A stretch of DNA of 64,000 nucleotides, from assembly GCA_014529385.2 (NCBI GenBank), contig CM043967.1, forward strand, positions 84,328,278 to 84,392,277, read 5' to 3'. Position 1 is the first letter of the stretch; every line of letters begins with the position of its first letter. The position numbers and the translations under genes are program-made. Positions 21,190-33,649 of this stretch are shown piece after piece. A model generated the notes under the pieces. The model was not told the DNA's origin. It did not search any database and was given only the letters and a program-made list of their open reading frames with translations. This DNA comes from Adiantum capillus-veneris (Eukaryota > Streptophyta > Polypodiopsida > Polypodiales > Pteridaceae).

Positions 21190-21398
21190 ACCCTCCCGAA
21201 GTTGAAGACCGAGAAGAGGTGCTACAACCCGAAGTTGTCCTTCGGCATGAAGACAAGGTACTACAACATGGTAAGATTATCCGACGATATCTTATTAAGT
21301 TCAAAAATTATCCTTTTGAAGATGCTAGATGGATGCAAGGAATACAGCTTAAGGATAGTATGAACCTTGTCAATGCTTACAATGCTACATTAGAGTAA
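21190..21398 (+). pseudogene. Integrase C-terminal chromodomain-like tail
   Basis: PEVVLRHEDKVLQHGKIIRR and YLIKFKNYPFEDARWMQ resemble the chromodomain of plant chromoviruses, which guides insertion to particular chromatin. The aromatic cage is only partly preserved by eye. The frame stays open to a TAA at 21396. Confidence 0.75.
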
Positions 21399-21744
21399 GC
21401 AAATGTACAAATTTCTTTTAAATGACTCATGTTTTTGTCTTATGAGACTAGTCCACTTTTTAATTGTGCACAAATTTAACTAGTATGCATGCTTAGAATC
21501 ATGTTTGTGATGACGACGTCTCTCAAACACCAAGTAGAATTTGTCACTCTACTTTGGGAGAATGAAATGGACTAAAGAGCAGACATGCTTGCGGCAACTA
21601 TGTCTCCCAAGCACCAAATGGATTAGTCATCTATCTTGGAAAGATGTCGTAGGGTAAAAAGAGATCCTCTACCCGCTAAGTAAAATTGACTAATGACTAA
21701 GGCTTTATCTCTTCTACCTCATAATCGAGGACGACTATGATTTC
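21399..21744 (+). other. Chromovirus 3' untranslated region
   Basis: Non-coding DNA between the pol stop and the polypurine tract. Two diverged copies of a short phrase (tctcccaagcaccaaatgg and tctcaaacaccaagtagaa) suggest an old internal duplication. Confidence 0.6.
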
Positions 21745-21757
21745 AAGAGAGAGGTAA
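21745..21757 (+). other. Polypurine tract of the chromovirus
   Basis: AAGAGAGAGGTAA directly precedes the 3' LTR start TGTCATAAAA. It is the expected plus-strand primer site. Confidence 0.75.
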
Positions 21758-23375
21758 TGTCATAAAATCTAATATCTAATATCTAACCAACCCAAATGAT
21801 TTTCTCATATTAAATTGATCACTTAATGTGGGAGAATAAACAAGAACAAGTGTTAAGATATAGACATGTGCTTATAGATCTATCTCAACACAGGGCCAAT
21901 GGTAAAGGGGCCCAAATGAGAGATGGTCTATCAAAGAGCAGGGCTAAAAAATGGAGCATAAGACCTTAGGTTTAGCTTCATTGAAGACCTCCAATAATGT
22001 GTGTAAAAGGCCTTTGACCTTAGGTAAGCTAGGGCTGAGCTTGAGGCGCGGGAACCTGACCCAGCTCGAGGTGCTTGTCCTGCTTGTCATGCTTGATGAC
22101 TAAGGTGCTTGATGATTGAGGTGCTTGAGGTGCTTAATTATTGAGATGCTTGAGGTGCTTGACATGCTTGAGATGCTAGGGTTGCACCTGAGGTGAGAAC
22201 CCAACCCAAGCTTAAAGTGTTTATGAGCCAAGCTTGTGGTGGGAACTGGGCCTATGCATGAGGGGCTTGAGGTGTCAAAAAGTCAAAGATTCAATCCCTA
22301 CAAGGAGGGAGTGAGCCCTACATGAGGGGGGATGAGAGAGAACACCCACACACTCACACAACGCATGCATGGTACAAAGAAAGCAAAAGGGACACTTGTC
22401 AAGTTCCTCCTCATGTTGCCCTCATGGTGTGCCTGAAGCCTATTGGTTGGCCACCCAAGGGGTCCAATAATAATTTAGGAGATTTAATTAAATGATTTAG
22501 CATTTATCTAGCCCTCTCTCTCAAAGGGGAAAGGGGGACACTTGTCTCAAGGCTACCCTTGCTGCTTGTAATGCCTCCTGCTTGTGATTGGCTAGGCCTG
22601 GAGGGGTCCAATGAGATTCAATCATGAGCTACAAGGGGGGTCGACCTTAGCAAGCTAGGGGGTTGCTTAGGGGGTATACTCACCCACACACACTCACAAA
22701 CACTCTCATTGTGTGCTATGCAAAGTGCAAGAGCTCCCTCTCCTTCTCCCAGCAAGTAGAGGTTGAGAGCCTACACCAACACTCTTGGATATGGAGTGCA
22801 AATCCAACCAAGAGCCATGCTTCAATGCTTGTCTTGCCATCTCCTTCTTCTTCATTACTATTCTATTATGTATGCTAGCAACAAGAGTTATGATAAGTGA
22901 GGAACTAATTCTTTCTCCTACGAAATGTTTCTTCTTCTTCTTCCCTACCCTCATTCCCTGCTAGCTCTCTCCACCTTCGAAGGTGTTTGAGGTCTTGGGA
23001 CTGAGGCTTGGGATAGTTAAAGCGTTCTTCAAGTTTATTTTATGTTTGTGATGCATGAAGCTTTCCATCTTCATTTCATCACCTAGGTCACAAGGAACAC
23101 AAAGATTGTATCGTAACAAGTCTCTCTTAATGGGAGAAATCATAATACAGATGCCTATTGGAGGGGGGACCGGCTCCACATAAATCAGGTCCTCAACTGT
23201 TGTCATGTTCTCTAAATTCTCTCTCTTGCAAAAGTATTGTTCATGCCAAGTTAACTAATTATGATTATGTTGCTATCTTCAATTATGCTCACCCGCTATG
23301 CTCACAAAGTCATTTCTCAAAAGTACTCTCATTAATTTCCGCTACTCTCAAATTAAATAGGCCAATTCCATTACA
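21758..23375 (+). mobile_element. 3' LTR of the Ty3/gypsy chromovirus
   Basis: It starts TGTCATAAAATCTAAT and ends CCATTACA. It aligns along its whole length to 14606-16223 with scattered substitutions and small indels, for example an extra block near 22568 and a shorter GCTTGAGGT minisatellite. Confidence 0.9.
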
Positions 23376-23379
23376 TATT
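23375..23379 (+). repeat. Right target-site duplication (ATATT)
   Basis: The five bases repeat those at 14601-14605. The first A is shared with the LTR's terminal CA, so the exact edge is ambiguous by one base. Confidence 0.75.
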
Positions 23380-23905
23380 TATCACAAGCACAATCAGGAA
23401 TGGTGTTGTGTTGTAAAAAATCATTACTGTAGACAAGATTCTTAATGGGTTTTTTATAATTCCAACCAATAATTACATTATCAAGTATTTCATGGTTTCC
23501 AAAAACTAAGTCAAAACACTCACAAAATGGTGTCTTTGGGTGCACCCAATACAGAAGTTCATTTTGGAAAAGACAATGCTCGTAAATTTACTCTTTGCAA
23601 GAAGTATTCTTAGTAAGATGCATCCTTCCACATGGGCCAAAAGCAACCTGCACAGCATAAATGATCATAAGTCAAGAAGGTGCCGGATAGGGGTGTTTCT
23701 TCCTCTTGGGCCTAGTAAAACTACGAGATTTTCCTCTGTTAAAATTAGAGGAAGAGCTAGGTGTTAAAAATGATGTGAATGTATTATTGGGGGTGGCTAA
23801 AGAGTTAGGTCTTTTCAACGAGGGGGAGTCATCATCCTCAATACACGGCTTGAGTAAACTGGTGAGAGATACCCCTCCTTGGGGGTCTATGCACAAAATA
23901 TACAA
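23376..23905 (-). pseudogene. Penelope-like reverse transcriptase pseudogene, 5' (N-terminal) part
   Basis: The minus strand carries a basic Ser/Pro-rich N-terminal stretch (SLLKPCIEDDDSPSLKRPNS, then RSFTRPKRKKHPYP), then ILDNVIIGWNYKKPIKNLVY and finally IPDCACDKY next to the LTR edge. The C.CDKY phrase continues without loss of frame on the far side of the gypsy element, in FCKYFNTYGRHVCTCNLDL at about 14.53-14.6 kb. The cysteine-rich junction and the KPIKNLV phrase are typical of the region preceding the RT palm in Penelope-like elements. Stops occur around 23650. Confidence 0.65.
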
Positions 23906-24741
23906 TTTACACCTTTATACAATTTTTAATATACATCAGAGTTGCGGAAGCATTTGCATAGAGGAGGAGCTCTCAGCACCCGACCAACCATGGAGTTTAG
24001 GCCATGAGCCGGACTGCATCCAGAGGCCCCTAGCGACTAGTGCTACACCTGAATGGGTGTTATGAATGAAAGCGTACTCAAGAAAAATATAACATTGTGG
24101 AGGGTGAATATATGTGTACATCGCATTGCGGGAAGAGAGAATATAAAGTGGATGGTGAAATAGAGTGCATAGAGATGTGAGAGAATGACAACAGATAATC
24201 TTTAAATGCCCCATCTAAATGAAATAGGCAACCATGTATTCATGCAATGACAAAATATGGATATACCATAACATCAAAAAGTTTATGACAAAAAAACTAG
24301 CAGAGCACTGCACCCTGTGTAGGAATCGACCGGTCCACCCATCCACATCCGCTCTACTATAGACAAACAAAATTTCACTTCGTCGGGAGTGAGCCAGAAC
24401 ACCTCCAACCTACCTGATCCAAACATAAGTTGAGGCCGCTTCACCTCCCTCCATGAACCCGAGCTCTGAAAGGATCTCAAGTACCAGTACGTGGTAGGGT
24501 ATCAACACCAACAATACCAGTTTAGGCGCCACGCCTCTTCGATGTCCATCACCGGGTGTTTAGGCAAAGCCAAGGCAAAATCCCCGAAGCGTTAGCTGTG
24601 TAGGTGATTCAACCCCCGACGCACTAACCGTGTAGATCAGCCTAACAAAAAGAAGAAAACCTAGGCGACACCCCTGATCCATCAAAGCCCCAGGTCAACG
24701 ACCATTTAGTCTAAGGCTAAGCGATGTAGGTGATCCTAGTC
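23906..24741. other. No recognisable feature
   Basis: Moderately GC-rich for this window (24300-24700). Short frames on minus at 23936-24214 and 24283-24480 have ordinary composition but match nothing I recognise. Confidence 0.4.
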
Positions 24742-25072
24742 TTTAGAACACTTCAAGAATAATATCCGTCTGGCGATGGTAAAGGAAGCCCCGGGCTTAG
24801 GACCACAGTATTATTATGTGGAATATTTAATGAAGCGTGGATTTTACGGGCGATTATATTTGCTAGCAGATTTTCTTCCTCATCGTAAGATATATTTGTA
24901 TCGCCATTTTGGCCAACCCCCAAGAGGATATTTTAACTTCTCATCACAGACCAGGAAGTTTAGTGCCATTTTAGCCAGCCGTATCCTTCCTTTGGCAGAG
25001 CGTCCTAACACATGTTTTTATTGTGACAGCTGCTTGTGTGATCATGTAATGAAAGGTTTAATTGAGATGTAA
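24742..25072 (+). pseudogene. Unknown protein family, copy 1 (N-terminally truncated)
   Basis: The frame is open from just after a stop at about 24739 to TAA 25070-25072. It includes EHFKNNIRLAMVKEAPGLG, then PQYYYVEYLMKRGFYGRLYL, then ASRILPLAERPNTCFYCDSC and LCDHVMKGLIEM. It aligns without gaps to the C-terminal 109 residues of the 171-residue frame at 48399-48914 (69 of 109 identical by hand count). The sequence upstream of EHFK shows no match to copy 2's N-terminus, so it is probably a 5'-truncated copy. The C-terminal CFYCDSCLCDH cluster is Cys-rich here but not in copy 2. Family and function are unknown to me. A (TG)n tract begins 92 bp after the stop. Confidence 0.6.
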
Positions 25073-25163
25073 AGGTGAAAAAAAAGAAGGATTATATTGA
25101 ACCTAAGCCACACTATTTTTGTCCACTTTATGTAGTGAAGCATGAGAACGGACTCATGTAATC

Positions 25164-25418
<255 letters not shown>

Positions 25419-25474
25419 TAGATAGTCCGACCCTGTAAGTTCAATAGCTCCAGAATGGCCGAGTATAGTCCAAG

Positions 25475-26565
<1,091 letters not shown>

Positions 26566-27303
26566 TCATGAATATAGATTTCGGCCAGTTAGCTCTCTAC
26601 AGACAATCTCTTTTTCCCTTTGTTGCATTACTTTGCGTCCACCAAGCAAGAAATAGAACTTTGAGGGCTCGTTGTCTGCGGTCTTGTCCACTATGTCATG
26701 CTGCAATTGCAAAAGGTTGCATTGCTCCCTTTTTGTGACCACTTTCACAAGGTTGAGATCTTTGTCTAATACCTCCACATCTATGACAGTATTGTTCTCC
26801 AGACATGTCGACTCTTGATCAATAGGCACAAACTCAGATCAGCCTACAACAATTTGAGAGCGCTTGTACCAGAAGGAGATGACAAGTGATTGTGTGTTGA
26901 TCATGTACTTGGCCACCAAAGTGTCCAGTAGTGCAACCTCGCAATGTATGTCGTCCACCTCTTTAACATACCACCCTCTATCAAGAATCTTGTCACATAA
27001 ACAAGTGTCTAGAGATTTACATACTAGCATTATCTTTGCAACATGCATGTGGCAGGTGTGAAATAGTTCCATAAATAAAGTTATAGCACAGAATTGGCAA
27101 TCTTTACCAATTTGGTGGGTACAAAATTTTATACCTTTGCACATCCCTAAACAGCTTGCTTCGGAGAGCTTAACACATTGTGGTGTCCGAGACTTGCCAG
27201 TCAATACAGCTTCAATTGGTAGGGAGAGGGAGTTTAACCAAAGTACCTTATTGATTTCTTTGGTTGAGCTAGTAGGAGTGCTTGTAGAAGAAAATTCCCT
27301 CAT
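26566..27303 (-). pseudogene. Unknown protein-coding region with one in-frame stop
   Basis: A single minus-strand frame of about 246 codons is interrupted only by a TGA at about 26830-26832; both halves are in the same phase. Readable parts are CKGIKFCTHQIGKDCQFC (Cys/His-rich), CKSLDTCLCDKILDRGWYVK, EVDDIHCEVALLDTLVAKY and, after the stop, FYFLLGGRKVMQQREKEIV. The Cys/His spacing might bind metal. I do not recognise the family. The position just downstream of a PPR fragment on the same strand could mean they belonged to one gene, but there is no direct evidence. Confidence 0.45.
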
Positions 27304-27596
27304 CTACAAGGCTCTTGCTAGTTCTTCCAACATACTGTAAAACATCAATGTCAACGTGGATTACAGAAATGAGACCTACAATACACTCCACTGGCTCCAT
27401 TCCTCATATGTTGATGAAGGATAGACATCTGCAATTTCAATAACCAAAAGTAAGAGACCGCCTAGTCTAACAGCTAAATAGAATTTAGGAATACTTTAGA
27501 GAACTAGGTCTACCTCTTTTAATATAGTTCTACCTCTTCCAGAAGAAAAGAAAGTAAGAGACCAGCAAGGTCTGAAAGGAAGAATACATATTGAAG

Positions 27597-28045
27597 GCTA
27601 AGAAAGCACTTACAATTGAATTCTAATGCCAATATCAACATCTTGGATGATCCCACATGTCAAGCATAGGTGATTGCAATTGGAGAGATGCCCTCACTTT
27701 GCATCCATTTAAAGCTTCTTGGTCATGTTTTTCACCTGCTAAAAATAGCCTAGAGCTTCTTGCATATCTTACAATCAATGCATTTCAAGCGATGAACCTG
27801 CTCATGCACACCACATTCGACATACATGTCGACCCAGGAAAGGCCAAGCATGTCGCTTCTTTGTCGCATGTCGACCCAGGTAGGACCAAGCATGTCATTT
27901 CTTTGCCGCATGTCAACCCAAGCAGTACCAAGCACAACATTTCTTTGCCAGAGAAAAAAATCTTGTTGGCCCTACCCTTGATGGGCATACCTTGCAATCA
28001 ATCCAATCCACAAGATGACACCCCAAACGTGAAACACGGTGTCCT
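27597..28045 (-). pseudogene. Pentatricopeptide-repeat (PPR) protein fragment, frameshifted
   Basis: PPR proteins bind organellar RNA and guide editing, splicing or cleavage in plants. On the minus strand, in several frames, the order is LIARYAHQG, then RNVVLGTAWVDM, VDMYVECGVHEQ, ALIVRYA...HDQEAL, MQSEGISPIAITYA and CGIIQDVDIGI. These match the repeating plant PLS pattern VLGTALVDMYAKCG, NALIAGYAQ.GQ.QEAL, MQ.EGISP.AITYA. At least three frameshifts and a TAG in the first repeat show it is dead. A 14-codon block (DMLGxxWVDM) has been triplicated inside it. Neither end of a full PPR gene was found. Confidence 0.72.
27825..27950. repeat. 42-bp tandem repeat, three units, inside the PPR fragment
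   Basis: CATGTCGACCCAGGAAAGGC and its continuation repeat exactly every 42 bp at 27825, 27867 and 27909 with progressive divergence. The period is 14 codons, so frame is kept on both strands. Confidence 0.92.
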
Positions 28046-30194
28046 AAGATTGAAATTTAAAATTTTGTTGTGGATGTGATTGTAAGGGCCTAGGGACTGG
28101 ACCATGCTCATGCAACCGTCTTGTGTTACCGGCTCAATTCCAACATAGTGTGTAGACTCCATTTATAACTCACTTGAGTATGCTAAACGAGTTATCACAA
28201 CTAAGATGTACCCAAAATAGTACCTCTTTTCACTTTCCATGAAAGTAACTTGCTGATGTAACTCATCATCCAAGCGTAAGTCCTTGACTTGTTATCTTCT
28301 CGTATCAATAAACTACCCCACCATAACTAGTGCTCAAGGTTGAGAATCTGACTTGTACGTGAAGAGACTAAACCTAGTCGCAAACATGCTTTAACCTATG
28401 GTAAGCAAACTCCAATTAAAGAAATAAATGCTTTCTAATTGGATTGCTTGGTGCTAACTTACGCACTTCGCATATTCTTTAGCAACCAATTACACTTTGT
28501 AATCTGCCTGTCCTCTTTGGATACTGACAGTATTGAGGTGTGTTTTCCCATGATTTACAGATAGTCTTCCCAAATGACTGGTAAAGAAGGATAAATAACC
28601 ATCTTGGTTAACTCAAAAGATCCATATTCACCCAAACCCACCGTGCCCTTTATTGGTGATTGGTAGCTTCGAGAGTAATTTCATAGAGATAATGCACATA
28701 GAGTGCAAAATGCTTCATAAGCAACTTATGTGATGAATATGCATGCCGCTCCAAATCAGCCTTTGCCAAACACTAAGGCCCAATACACCTAGTGTGCATG
28801 CATTCAGCAAAAATAGATCCAAACCTATATATCCATGATCATCCTTGCCAATACTTATGGCAAATGTGATGCTCTTAGCACACAAGAAAGAATAGTTTTA
28901 AAAATAATCTAAATACTTTTGACTGCAATCATTTGCAAGCCTTGCTAAAACATTTGAACCGTAATAGAAGGTGAAACATTAATCACTTCTAAATACAAAC
29001 CATGAAACCAATGAAACCTTTTCATTATCAACTCATAGCCTTGCTATATGCATAAAAAACCATATGTTAATGTTGTTTAGCAGGACTTGTACCTTAACAA
29101 GTCGTTCTGAGTATCCGATAATTTTTTGCCACCAGAATTGTTCGTGATACGGCATGCTAAAAATGGTCTAGAAAACAGATTTGACCAGCACCTAGAGACT
29201 ACATTGCAACACATAATTGATATGACATGCGCCAGTGTCAGTCCCAGAGACTCATATTCTCCACATGTGGAATATGTCTCAAGTAAGGATGTTAAAAAAA
29301 AGAACATCCTTCAAGTACGAGATGTGCTTGTGTGTGGAGGTAACTGCAAACACTCCGCGATGTGAGTGATATCCGTAGTGAAAAGCACCTGCCCAAATTT
29401 CCCGCCTACAAAAGCCTAGGAACACTAATTGAAAATTAGTGAAATGCAAGTAGTATTGCACATGTAACCTTGGGTGTTTCCTTTGAAATCCAAACCCCTT
29501 GGTTAGACTTTTGTAGGGAAACTGCTCAACTAGCAGCCGGCCCTTGGCCTATGTCCGTGACCCCCCTTGAGTTTTCCCTTGCTACTTCAGAAGCTTAAAT
29601 TTGTCAACTATCCATTGGCAGTTTGTGGACTTCTTTCCTTGAAAGTACAAGTGTGAAGGTTCCAAGAATTGACCATCAACACGTAATAAATGATTTAGTA
29701 ATCACACGAGCTGGTTTTTACCCCAAAATTGTACTTGTATAGACACTCTTACTGCTATAGATGAAATAGGAGATCCATGTAAATTGGAATCATATTCATA
29801 ACTAGATTTTTTCTTTATCCAAAAATGAATAGTCGTGGTGTGAACAGCCATGTTATCGTAAATGTTGGCTCTCATCTATACACCTTGGTAGAGATATGCC
29901 TTTGCGATTTTAAGACGTTCAAAAACTCAACTTGATCTTCACAAATAAAGTGTGCAGTGCTAAATAACACCCAAAAAATTGATAATGACAAGACTCTTGC
30001 ATTTCCATTAGAATCAATCTTGAAAGAAATCACTAATGGATTACTTAATGTGTCTCTTAGCTATTCCAACATAGGTGGCTCTGTGGCTCTTAGCCGTTCG
30101 AAAAAAGATGGCTTGTAGCCCTTTCTGTTACCATATTGACATAAAAATATTTCAATAAAATCATGCCTAGTTTCACCTTTCCCGCTGAGAAGTT

Positions 30195-30196
<2 letters not shown>
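28046..30196. other. No recognisable gene
   Basis: About 2.1 kb of AT-rich DNA. An open frame at 29126-29365 (plus) overlaps an open frame on the opposite strand. Neither resembles a known protein. Confidence 0.4.

Positions 30197-30240
<44 letters not shown>
30197..30240 (+). repeat. (GA)n microsatellite
   Basis: AG/GA tract of about 44 bp with one interruption near its end. Confidence 0.93.
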
Positions 30241-30242
<2 letters not shown>

Positions 30243-31344
30243 TTCCGGGTTGAGGAAACCCCTTATTCTAATGAGTTGTATGCCCCCTGCATATACTGAT
30301 GTGAAAACAATGGATGTTTGGTAGCTTATCCTATAACGTAGTACAACAGTGTACTTGTACCATGCTCTCGTAGAGAGAGGTACCATAAGTCACATCTTGA
30401 CTCACTTACCTTGTATGTGATCGTGATTGTAACAGGGTGCATATATATGGCAGGTTTCCTGTGAATAAACATAAACACAAAATGTTTTAAAACATCAATA
30501 TAACTAAGCTCGTCTTTGACAAAGTAGCTAGTGCTATAGCGGAAGCGTATGCAATGATGGGTATCGTACATCCATCATACTAGTATGCCATACATACATA
30601 GCAAAAAATAGAATAATAAGCCATAGGCTTCAATGATAGTCTCAACCATGTGAGCTTCTAGTATACGTGCCTTGCACGATCACACTGGCATAGATACATC
30701 ACAGTGCAGCATTGCGTAAACTGTGAGGTTATACCCACGTTGTGCCAAAGATATGTGTCAGTGTCATTGATCTAAAATCAATCAAGAAGATTGTGGTACA
30801 TAAGAGAAGACGTGCTTCACATGAAGTTGGGAAAAACACTTTGCTTTATATAACGTGGAGTCTACCCAAGCACCTTTGCTTTGCACATCCGAGAGATCTT
30901 TTCCAAAATGGAAAGTAAAAAAAAGAAAAAAAAAACATAACTTGAAATTTACTAACCTTGTCGCCCACTTGTGGCCAGGTTTCTTGTAGTTCGCTCGAAT
31001 CCGGCTCATATCCATATGTACAGCTTGAGTGAGTTAGCGTATAAATCATATACACCCTTGTGTGATTTTAAAAACCTGCAGACATCTTGGCAAGTTTCCC
31101 CAAGTTTGTATGCTATTAGCATATTCCAAACTTTGGAAACTGATATGCCAAATGTCAAAAGGGAAGCCTTGCTCCACATAAGTACTCATGCATTGTTATG
31201 GTGCTCATAGGCGAACAAACACTTTTGCCAATTTACAATGGCATAACAAGAGAAATTCAACCTTGTCGAGCATTCACAAATTATCGACCTTGTCAAATTG
31301 TACAATGTGTTGAAAAACATAAAAATACTTGCAATAGATGTGCC
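30241..31344. other. No recognisable gene; possible minus-strand donor near 30960
   Basis: On minus, RIRANYKKPGHKWATR ends at a GTTAGT that could be a splice donor (about 30960). That is the only exon-like hint. The rest shows nothing. Confidence 0.3.
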
Positions 31345-31640
31345 TCGTACCTGCTTGACTTGATTATGTAGCCAAAGCCTTGCTCTAGTGATGTCTTGAA
31401 AAGCTCATCGGATCACGCTTGCCGACAATGGGTGGATCTTATCATGTTTGGTTGCTTTAATGATAGACAAATGGCTTAGCAGTCAAGCCCGAGCAACTTG
31501 CTTGACAGCTTCTTGGAATTGAAATTAAGGGTCGGCCTTGCCAAGTACCTGTGCCTCCTTCATCAAGGTTAGCAACAGGCCGTTCCAATTGTCATCAGGT
31601 TTTCATGCCATGACCTTTGCTATGCTAGGGAAGAAGCCTT
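31345..31640 (-). pseudogene. Exon-like coding remnant, unknown family
   Basis: Minus-strand reading contains PDDNWNGLLLTLMKEAQVLG, then FQFQEAVKQVARA, LLSHLSIIKATKHDKIHPLS and AFQDITRARLWLHNQVKQ, and ends at CAG/GTACGAGG, a good donor site. Four stops interrupt it. Composition is strongly protein-like and mostly helical. No family recognised. Confidence 0.35.
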
Positions 31641-32207
31641 GCTTGTAAAAAAATCTTTTCTCACTCAACCCTTGCTTGATTGTGAGTGGTTGTTGCACAC
31701 TGTGTGTTCAAAAACAAAAATATCATGCTTTTGGTAATGCTCACAAGCCTTGCTTGTGCCTTGAGTGCTGAAATTGCACAAGAATGGGGGGAAAAAAATT
31801 TGCACTGCAACATACATACATATTGCATAGCATAGCCGTTGAGCATATTCTTGAAAAATGTGTCAACAAAATCAAAAGCTACTGCTTACCTCAGTAAGTG
31901 CTCCTGTCGCGCGGTCTTACCGTCGTACTAATTGAAGGAAGAAGAAAACCAAGAAAACCTCGATGTCAGATGTCGTTGCCTTCTGCTTGCATGCGTTCAA
32001 AAATAGCTTTGCAATACTTTTCCGCATGACAAAGTGGGTGCTATTAATGTTAATTCCCTCGATCCTCGGTATCTTTGTTGATTTTGGCCTTACCTTGGCT
32101 GATTTTAATTCATACCGAGGCTCTTTGCTTGCTTTCAACTTTTCTGCTCCCCACTTGGCATGCCTTCATGATTTGTGTGTTCAAGCCTTCTCCTCAGTAG
32201 GCTCTAT
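31641..32207. other. No recognisable gene
   Basis: An open plus frame at 31963-32301 overlaps minus frames. It is hydrophobic and runs through a tandem duplication. No support for coding. Confidence 0.35.
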
Positions 32208-32327
32208 CCTTGGTTTCCTTATTGATGCCGACTATCCTTGGCTGCACTTTCGTGCAAGAGAACCTTTCCTTGGCTTCTTTATTGATGTTGATTATCCTTG
32301 ACTGCACTTTTGTGCATGAGAACCGGC
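32208..32327. repeat. 60-bp tandem duplication
   Basis: CCTTGGTTTCCTTATTGATG (32208) recurs as CCTTGGCTTCTTTATTGATG (32268), followed in both by TATCCTTG-CTGCACTTT-GTGCA. The period is exactly 60. Confidence 0.88.
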
Positions 32328-32596
32328 CCTTGGCCAACTTAAGGCTCACTTTGGGCCTCCAAATGTGAACCCTACAAAGAAAAAGAGCATGGTGAACTAT
32401 GCCTGCAATGCCAAAGGAGGTGATGAAGGGGAGGGCATTATATGGCATCTGCTAGGTTAATATCCAAACTTTGGAATTTCACAAGATTCCTTATAATGAA
32501 TCTAATTGGATTTCATAGGCTTGTGTCGCATGGGATTTCAATCTTCATCTTTCACTACTTGCGCTTGTGCCCAACAGCTCATGAACTTGCATAAAG

Positions 32597-32598
<2 letters not shown>

Positions 32599-32642
<44 letters not shown>
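32599..32642 (+). repeat. (GA)n microsatellite
   Basis: About 44 bp of perfect AG/GA. Confidence 0.95.
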
Positions 32643-32645
<3 letters not shown>

Positions 32646-33649
32646 TGATGCCTCTCGATTGCTTCCTTGTAGTCTGACGGGCCTAGATTGAAGATGGTAA
32701 AAAATATCCTAATTGTTAGTCTCCAACAAAGTAAAAATTAAATATTTATAAAAGATTTTGTGGGTAGTGGAATAAACGTTGATTCCTCCTAATGGGGAAT
32801 AAAACAAAATCGAAGACATCTACTAAAGCAATTAGTGCCCGCAAAAACTGTACAAATGTTGGTAGACAGAAGCCCAAACAACATTTTATCCATCTATGTA
32901 TCAAAATTTTGACGAATATTTTTTTTTTATAATGCATAGAATTCTATCAAGTACTTTTGTCAAGGCAAGCTTGAAATATGACATAAATTTCTCAAAAATT
33001 CACCAAAGGTAGGCGTCTTTGTGATACCTTGAAGAGAGAGTGAGAAAGAGAGAGAGGGAAGCCTCATTGGGTTGGTACACAACCATGTAGTGTGACTACT
33101 TTATAGTTATCGAGAAAAAGAGTGTAATTTTAATTTCATCCATTTTTTAAGCGGATTTTCTTCTTGATATCTAGTTTGGTTTTTTAGTTTTAAGCTAGTG
33201 ATAATATCTTAAAGATTATTTTTTCAAAAAGCTCTAGTACCCAGTAGTGAGTAGTGGTAGATACATCTAAACAAGTTGCAAATAGTCTTCATGTGGTATA
33301 GAGTACATTTTGAGCCTTTGTTTAGATATGGGATGGTCTCATTAGGACGTTTAGCCTTGGAGGAGAGTCATAGGGAATGTGTGTGATGTTTGTCACTATT
33401 CTAAGCATTGCAGCTCCACAAAAAATCAAGAAGAGAGAGTGGTGATCAAGGGTGTGCCTACACTTGGGCTAGCAGGATTTACATGCTCCATTTAGAGTGA
33501 CCTATTGTCAACTCATATTGTAGAGTTTGAACAAAAGTCATCCAAATTAAATAATGCACCTACCAGGCGACTATAAGGTATGTAATGTGTTACGACCCTG
33601 GGTCCAGACCCTGAACATGGATAGAAGGGAGAATATCTCGTCTAAAACT
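32643..33649. other. No recognisable feature
   Basis: AT-rich, no sustained frame, no repeat apart from a short impure GA stretch near 33030. Confidence 0.45.

Noticed and set aside
23936-24480. Possible structural RNA gene in the GC-richer stretch
   Set aside because: I could not fold a cloverleaf or find promoter boxes by eye, and short frames there are unremarkable.
27825-27950. Possible CRISPR-like or satellite array
   Set aside because: Units are contiguous 42-bp tandem copies with no spacers, in a eukaryotic pseudogene.
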